Shown one piece after another: positions 39,670 to 43,157 of a stretch of DNA of 43,157 bases. Under the pieces are notes generated by a model, which was given only the letters and a program-made list of their open reading frames with translations, had not been told where the DNA came from and ran no database searches. This stretch comes from Candidatus Saccharimonadota bacterium (GTDB lineage Bacteria > Patescibacteriota > Saccharimonadia > Saccharimonadales > Saccharimonadaceae). How positions within the stretch are numbered: position 1 is the first letter of the stretch; each line of letters starts with the position of its first letter. Position numbers and translations under genes: made by a program. The DNA is taken from NCBI GenBank assembly GCA_017561575.1, contig JAFZBS010000001.1, positions 1 through 43,157 on the forward strand. The letters are read 5' to 3'.

Positions 39670-39759
39670 TATGCTTTTTCTTATGTTTTATGTTTTAATA
39701 AATTTAATTTTTCCGAACACTTTTTTAATATTTTTTGCACAAAATGTGGAAAAAAAGTA

Positions 39760-39788
39760 TTGACATTATGCGCATGGTGATATAAAAT
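39760..39788 (+). promoter_or_regulatory. Promoter of a small RNA candidate
   Basis: TTGACA (39760-39765), 17-nt spacer, TAAAAT (39783-39788). A TTTTCCACA motif (inverted, 39745-39753) lies 6 bp upstream of the -35 box. Confidence 0.65.
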
Positions 39789-39794
39789 GGTATT

Positions 39795-39880
39795 AACTTG
39801 AGTAGATTAAACTGCGAGGCTACTTAAGTGTATGTATGACCTGGGAAAGCCGCCACCTCACTAATAGGCGGTTTTTCCTT
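39795..39880 (+). ncRNA. Putative ~85-nt small RNA
   Basis: After the promoter comes a hairpin ACTTGAGTAG (39796-39805)/CTACTTAAGT (39820-39829, one G-U), a single-stranded stretch, then a terminator stem GGGAAAGCCGCC (39843-39854)/GGCGGTTTTTCC (39867-39878) with two G-U pairs and a following T-rich run. No ORF with a ribosome site. It matches no RNA family I know (not SRP-like). About 70 nt separate it from tRNA-Ile. Confidence 0.5.
39843..39878 (+). terminator. Terminator of the small RNA candidate
   Basis: 12-bp stem (39843-39854 with 39867-39878), 12-nt loop, T5 in the 3' arm and CCTTTTAGG after it. Confidence 0.65.
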
Positions 39881-39952
39881 TTAGGGGCATATTTTATCTC
39901 TTTACATTTTGGGGATTTTGATATAAAATAGAGTGTAGTATTTTAAAAACTT

Positions 39953-40029
39953 GGGGATATAGCTCAGCTGGTTAGAGCGCGTCACTGATAATGACGAGGT
40001 CTGTGGTTCAAGTCCACATATCCCCACCA
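39953..40029 (+). tRNA. tRNA-Ile (GAU), CCA encoded
   Basis: Acceptor GGGGATA/TATCCCC, anticodon loop CTGATAA giving GAU, T-arm TGTGG-TTCAAGT-CCACA, discriminator A, CCA 40027-40029. TTTACA-17-TAAAAT about 20 nt upstream is its likely promoter. Confidence 0.96.
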
Positions 40030-40032
40030 TCT

Positions 40033-40109
40033 GGGGTAATAGCTCAGTTGATTAGAGCGCTGCCTTTGCAAGGCAGAGGTCCAGGGTTTGAGTCCCTGTT
40101 ACTCCACCA
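40033..40109 (+). tRNA. tRNA-Ala (UGC), CCA encoded
   Basis: Acceptor GGGGTAA/TTACTCC, anticodon loop TTTGCAA giving UGC, T-loop TTTGAGT, discriminator A, CCA 40107-40109. It follows tRNA-Ile after 3 nt. This Ile-Ala pair usually sits in the 16S-23S spacer, but not here. A GC-rich hairpin (CGCCCG..CGGGCG-like, GCCCGTTGCAGGGC) with T-run follows as terminator. Confidence 0.96.
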
Positions 40110-40178
40110 GTTTCGTTCTATCAAACGCCCGTTGCAGGGCGTTTTTTGGTGTATAATTCTTTTTTTATTGATAATTTT

Positions 40179-40187
40179 TGTTATAAT
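40179..40187 (+). promoter_or_regulatory. Extended -10 of the small membrane protein
   Basis: TGT plus TATAAT (40182-40187) ends 6 nt before ATG 40194. Confidence 0.5.
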
Positions 40188-40193
40188 ATGGTT

Positions 40194-40427
40194 ATGGATT
40201 TTACTTTTGATTATGGTTGGATGTTTGGCGGGTTGGTTATTTCTGCAATCGGTGGTGCAATCGTGTTTTTTTATCGCCAAATTGCAGATAACTTTGCAAG
40301 CGGCGTGAGATCTTATGATAAAGTAAAGCTTTTTGGCATTATTACCTTGGTGATTGGATTTCTGGTGACGGCAAATTTGCACACTTTTTTCTTGAGTTTA
40401 CTCGTTGATCTGATTAGTAAAAATTAG
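40194..40427 (+). CDS. Small two-helix membrane protein
   Basis: 77 residues from ATG 40194; the upstream ATG at 40146 region lies inside the tRNA terminator and before the -10 box. Two hydrophobic segments (GGLVISAIGGAIVFFY and FGIITLVIGFLVTANLHTFFLSLLV) are joined by a charged loop (RQIADNFASGVRSYDKVK). No family recognised. It overlaps the SPOUT gene tail to tail by 4 nt. Small membrane proteins like this are common in CPR genomes with no known role. Confidence 0.6.
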   Translation: MDFTFDYGWMFGGLVISAIGGAIVFFYRQIADNFASGVRSYDKVKLFGIITLVIGFLVTANLHTFFLSLLVDLISKN

Positions 40428-40945
40428 AAAAGGTTTTGGCGAGTCCATTCATACATGGCAATGGCGGCGGCGGCGCCGACATTAACTGAGCGAGTAGAAC
40501 CAAAGCTTTCAATATAACGAACGTCGGTGGTTTTTTCTAGGAGCTCCTTGGTGATGCCATTATTCTCGGAGCCAAAAATCAAGGTCGTATTCTTTGAAAA
40601 AACTTTGGTGTGCAACTCTTTTGCGCGCGGAGTATTATTTTCAATTGCGACTAGTTCCCTGTCTTTTTGTGTGTTTAAAAAATCCTCAATTGTAGGGTGG
40701 TGGATTATTTCAAGATATTTGTCGGTGCACATAGCTCCGCGGCGATTATATTTTTTACGCCCTATGATATGTACTTTTTTTACGTTAAATGAGTTCGCAG
40801 TGCGAACAATTGAACCAATATTAAAATCATGTTCAACGTTTTCGATGGCAATTTCGAGATTATTACGTTTCTTAGATAAAACATCAAAAACTTGTTCATT
40901 GGTTAATCCTTTTAGTTCGTCAATCAGATTTCGGCTATCTTCCAT
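40424..40945 (-). CDS. SPOUT (TrmH-like) RNA 2'-O-methyltransferase
   Basis: 173 residues. The three SPOUT motifs are present: NVEHDFNIGSIVRTANSF (motif 1), LIFGSENNGIT (motif 2) and ESFGSTRSVNVGAAAAIAMYEW (motif 3, knot). TrmH/SpoU enzymes methylate ribose in tRNA or rRNA; the exact nucleotide cannot be read. No ribosome site, but TGA TATAAT (40958-40953 on minus) ends 7 nt before the ATG. Possibly the last gene after pyrH, from which it is separated by 60 nt and a hairpin. Confidence 0.88.
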   Translation of the reverse strand: MEDSRNLIDELKGLTNEQVFDVLSKKRNNLEIAIENVEHDFNIGSIVRTANSFNVKKVHIIGRKKYNRRGAMCTDKYLEIIHHPTIEDFLNTQKDRELVAIENNTPRAKELHTKVFSKNTTLIFGSENNGITKELLEKTTDVRYIESFGSTRSVNVGAAAAIAMYEWTRQNLF

Positions 40946-40952
40946 GCATTAT

Positions 40953-40961
40953 ATTATATCA
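40953..40961 (-). promoter_or_regulatory. Extended -10 of the SPOUT methylase gene
   Basis: TGA plus TATAAT (40958-40953) ends 7 nt before ATG 40945. Confidence 0.5.
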
Positions 40962-40974
40962 CGAGATAGCACAA

Positions 40975-40994
40975 TCCCCCAGATGACTGGGGGA
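40975..40994. terminator. Hairpin after pyrH
   Basis: TCCCCCAG (40975-40982)/CTGGGGGA (40987-40994), 4-nt loop, extended by CACAA/TTGTG. No strong T-run, so it may be attenuating rather than terminating. Confidence 0.45.
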
Positions 40995-41005
40995 TAGTTG
41001 TGTTA

Positions 41006-41737
41006 TTAAGAGGAGATGGTGGTACCAACGAAGTCGGTGCCATCGAGTATTTTGCGCGTATTCTCGATGCTGCGGCCGCCGGCACAGATAACGGTGAGAT
41101 TGAGCTCTTCGGCGCGCCTACTCGCAATGGGGTCGAATGGGGTATTTTTCCCTGGCTCCCAGGTGTCACCGACCATCTTGCGAAAATCACGCCAACTAAT
41201 CCGATCGAGAGGTTTCGCATCGGGGTTTTTATTAGGATCAGCGTCACAAACTTTTTCGATGTTTGACAGGTTAATAACTGTATCCGCGCCGTATTTTTCG
41301 GCGAGTAAGACGGCGTCATTATCACTACTAAATCCCGGCTTCCAGCCGGCAGCCACGAGGACGCGCCCTTGCCAGTCATCTGGTGCTTCTGTGGGATTCG
41401 TAACAACTGGTGTAGGCGCAAGCGTTCCGAGACAGGCACGAAGCAGTTCGGCATTAAGGCGAGTAGCCATGACGCCAATCCAGTCGGCAGCTTCGTTTGA
41501 TTCTTCTTTGGTGGCGAAATGAATGTTTGCATCAGCCATTTGCGGTTCGATAGTGTGATATGCTTTTTGGTATGCTCGGGCAGGGCCACCGCCGCCAGCA
41601 ATAAGAATAAGGCTACCGTCATCGTTTTTTTCTAACCAATCCGCTAACATTTTAACAAATTTAGCTAAGAACTCAGTGTCTGGCTCTTTTGGTGAAATGA
41701 TTGAACCACCGACGCTGATAATCTTGATATTCTTCAC
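41006..41737 (-). CDS. pyrH: UMP kinase, archaeal-like amino acid kinase fold
   Basis: 243 residues; start GTG 41737 with GGAG 8 nt upstream. Amino acid kinase fold making UDP from UMP: SVGGSIISPKEPDTEFL at the start, IAGGGGPARAYQKAY, NEAADWIGVMATRLNAELL, GWKPGFSSDNDAVLLAEKYGADTVINLSNI (acceptor Asp region) and CAGGRSIENTRKILDG. The pattern is closer to archaeal UMP kinases than to the common bacterial PyrH, as described for several CPR lineages. Divergent from the MazG-like gene. Confidence 0.85.
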   Translation of the reverse strand: MKNIKIISVGGSIISPKEPDTEFLAKFVKMLADWLEKNDDGSLILIAGGGGPARAYQKAYHTIEPQMADANIHFATKEESNEAADWIGVMATRLNAELLRACLGTLAPTPVVTNPTEAPDDWQGRVLVAAGWKPGFSSDNDAVLLAEKYGADTVINLSNIEKVCDADPNKNPDAKPLDRISWRDFRKMVGDTWEPGKNTPFDPIASRRAEELNLTVICAGGRSIENTRKILDGTDFVGTTISS

Positions 41738-41806
41738 GCGTTTTTCTCCTTTCTAAAAATGTTCTTGTGAGGTTTAATGTTATTATATCAGGTTTAATAT
41801 CGATAT

Positions 41807-41814
41807 GATATAAT
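41807..41814 (+). promoter_or_regulatory. Extended -10 of the MazG-like gene
   Basis: TGA plus TATAAT (41809-41814); the leader is about 15 nt with TAAGGAGGTG before ATG 41836. Confidence 0.6.
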
Positions 41815-41835
41815 TAGGCCAGTTAAGGAGGTGAA

Positions 41836-42198
41836 ATGGATTTTGACGAATATCAAAAAAGGGCGGTAAAGACAGATTTGGACGCTAAATCTTTAGGCGA
41901 AGTAATGAAAAAACGTAATTTTAACACGGTAGGATTTTTAGATAAGGCGCTCGGGGTGGCGGGTGAGGCTGGTGAGTTTGCCGATAAGGTTAAAAAGATT
42001 TTGAGGGACAAGAAGGGGGCTTTTACCGATGAAGATAGAGATGCGATTATTAAAGAATTAGGTGACGTACTTTGGTATGTGGCCTTAGTGTCTTTGTATT
42101 TAGATGCGCCGTTATCTAAAGTAGCGCAAGGTAATTTAGATAAATTAGCGAGTAGACAAAAAAGAAATAAACTGACCGGCGAGGGAGATGAGCGCTGA
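41836..42198 (+). CDS. MazG-like nucleotide pyrophosphohydrolase
   Basis: 120 residues, all-alpha NTP pyrophosphatase fold. Metal ligands: GEAGEFADKVKKI (ExxE) and IIKELGDVLWYVAL (ExxD). Such enzymes cleave NTPs or dNTPs to monophosphate and pyrophosphate and remove damaged or excess nucleotides. A very strong GGAGGTG ribosome site lies 4-5 nt before the ATG. Neighbour to UMP kinase (divergent), consistent with nucleotide housekeeping. A 17-codon frame at 42188-42241 overlaps its stop; no support for it was found. Confidence 0.88.
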   Translation: MDFDEYQKRAVKTDLDAKSLGEVMKKRNFNTVGFLDKALGVAGEAGEFADKVKKILRDKKGAFTDEDRDAIIKELGDVLWYVALVSLYLDAPLSKVAQGNLDKLASRQKRNKLTGEGDER

Positions 42199-42247
42199 AA
42201 AAGTCGTGGATAAAAAATACCCTTTCGGGCGTGAAGTATGATGGCGA

Positions 42248-42272
42248 GGGCCCAAGCTAGAAGCTCGGGCCC
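42248..42272. terminator. GC-rich hairpin between convergent genes
   Basis: GGGCCC-A-AGCT (42248-42258) pairs with AGCT-C-GGGCCC (42262-42272), one mismatch, 3-nt loop. No T-run; may block transcription from both sides. Confidence 0.45.
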
Positions 42273-42287
42273 GTATGTGCGATGATA

Positions 42288-42734
42288 TTAAGGAGGTGAT
42301 TTGCCACTGACCAAGTATTTCCAATCTTCGGGCTTACCCAGCCTTTTTAGAGTACCCCAGGACGGGGTGCGCCTGCGCTTGGCTCTTTCGATGAGCATAG
42401 GCTGAGTTATTTTACCACCAAACTCTTGCCAGAGTATTTTTAACTCTTCCAACAATTCTTCGTCGGTATATCTCTTATATCTCACATAATCTTCGTGACT
42501 CTTCCCTCTTTTGACGCCAGGGCCAATCTTTAAAATCTCTTTTTTATAAAACGCCACTACATCTTCCCAGTATCTTACTCCTAGGATTTTTTTGGCTTCT
42601 TCTGGAGTAATTATCGTTTTCTCGCGCCGCGCAAACGATTCGGCCTGTGTCTCTGTCGGGTCATTTCCATATTCACTTGTCAAATTGCACATAAATGCGG
42701 TAACCTGTTCGACGTTATAATCACCGACGTTCAT
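42288..42734 (-). CDS. Protein with homing-endonuclease-associated repeat
   Basis: 148 residues from ATG 42734 (GGTGGTGAG ribosome-like site; earlier GTG codons are less likely). C-terminal part RYTDEELLEELKILWQEFGG followed by PSWGTLKRLGKPEDW resembles the homing endonuclease associated repeat (PF18780), a small DNA-binding helical unit. The N-terminal ~95 residues contain TPEEAKKILGVRYWEDVVAFY, another HTH-like segment. No HNH or other nuclease motif is visible, so it is a probable DNA-binding protein of unknown role. TTGCTA-17-TAGAAT upstream may be the promoter. Confidence 0.6.
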   Translation of the reverse strand: MNVGDYNVEQVTAFMCNLTSEYGNDPTETQAESFARREKTIITPEEAKKILGVRYWEDVVAFYKKEILKIGPGVKRGKSHEDYVRYKRYTDEELLEELKILWQEFGGKITQPMLIERAKRRRTPSWGTLKRLGKPEDWKYLVSGKSPP

Positions 42735-43003
42735 TTTTCTCACCACCTTTTTTCGTCTAAATGTGCGCCCCTATTTTGCGCTAATTCTACCATGATGCGT
42801 TTTTTATAGCAAGCATAACAAAAATCCGCCCTTATGAGCGGATTTGTTTAACAACTTAGTTGTGCAATTTTCATCTGACAGTGTAAAAGCTTAATGTTAC
42901 GTCTAGTAATAGATGTTGTTGTGTTACAAGCTTATTTAACACAACCGTAACCGACCTAGCATTATGCATCCTCGCGGATTCATAAGCATCAATTCCTTCT
43001 CAA
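42735..43003 (-). other. 16S rRNA 3' trailer and spacer to next gene
   Basis: No tRNA or 23S sequence. An 8-bp hairpin GTTGTGTT/AACACAAC (42918-42925 with 42938-42945) and the terminator at 42822-42845 end the rRNA transcript about 180 nt after the mature 3' end. Confidence 0.75.
42822..42845 (-). terminator. Terminator behind the 16S rRNA gene
   Basis: AAATCCGC (42822-42829)/GCGGATTT (42838-42845), 8-nt loop, followed on minus by a TTTTTG run. Confidence 0.75.

Positions 43004-43157
<154 letters not shown>

Noticed and set aside
41000-41522. Long plus-strand frames opposite pyrH
   Set aside because: Shadow frames of the UMP kinase; no start signals.
42188-42241. 17-codon ORF overlapping the MazG stop
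   Set aside because: No properly spaced ribosome site and no recognisable product.

Overview
The window looks like a chromosomal segment of a Candidatus Saccharibacteria (TM7) cell or a close Patescibacteria/CPR relative. This is inferred from tightly packed genes, FISUMP-type surface proteins, two DUF5663-like proteins, a KGG-repeat small protein, a shortened division and cell-wall cluster, several reduced housekeeping proteins (FtsQ without an obvious POTRA domain, short Fmt, IF-2 without a long N-terminus) and the 3' end of the 16S rRNA at the right edge. No phage, transposase or CRISPR array was found. No database search was run; family names come from motifs read in the sequence.

Layout. 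1-2.5 kb: two tandem paralogous secreted FISUMP surface proteins (the first cut by the window edge), each behind a near-identical promoter. 2.5-10.5 kb: dprA, a 0.4-kb structured non-coding region, topA, a factor combining sigma region 4 with HARE-HTH, and a large TraG/VirB4-like membrane ATPase. 10.9-18.4 kb (minus): the dcw cluster rsmH, a 21-residue mini-ORF, ftsL, ftsI, mraY, ftsW, murG, ftsQ. 18.4-23 kb: a structured gap, a DUF4868 (KwaB-like) protein, a CYTH-like protein, a putative structured RNA with its own promoter, and recJ with a winged-helix gene. 23-29 kb: priA-def-fmt on plus, then DUF5663 and infB on minus, and tRNA-Asn with a decayed copy of its 3' end. 29-37 kb: a coiled-coil protein, DUF1653, a small membrane exporter-like protein, a DsbA-like protein, a GT2 glycosyltransferase, an acyl-CoA synthetase, and a 900-residue repeat/coiled-coil protein coupled to a second DUF5663 gene. 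37-43.2 kb: rpsA, a ROK-fold protein lacking its zinc motif coupled to a mini HExxH protease, a KGG protein, a small RNA candidate, tRNA-Ile and tRNA-Ala, a small membrane protein, a SPOUT methylase, an archaeal-type UMP kinase, a MazG-like protein, a homing-endonuclease-repeat protein, and the 16S rRNA 3' end with its own terminator (so not followed by 23S).

Cross-cutting signals. (i) At least 13 genes have a -10 box, usually the extended form TGnTATAAT, ending 6-8 nt before the ATG, which predicts leaderless mRNAs; genes inside operons use GGAGG-type ribosome sites instead. (ii) An ~80-bp palindromic element occurs twice within 600 bp, once in front of priA and once inside the priA reading frame, with stem sequences that differ between copies but keep pairing. 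(iii) Several intergenic regions hold strong hairpins, promoters and terminators but no recognisable gene, and are the best places to look for new RNAs.

Functionally the segment is core housekeeping (replication restart, topology, recombination, translation initiation, N-terminal formyl processing, peptidoglycan and septum building) mixed with surface, envelope and possible defence functions suited to a small host-associated cell.
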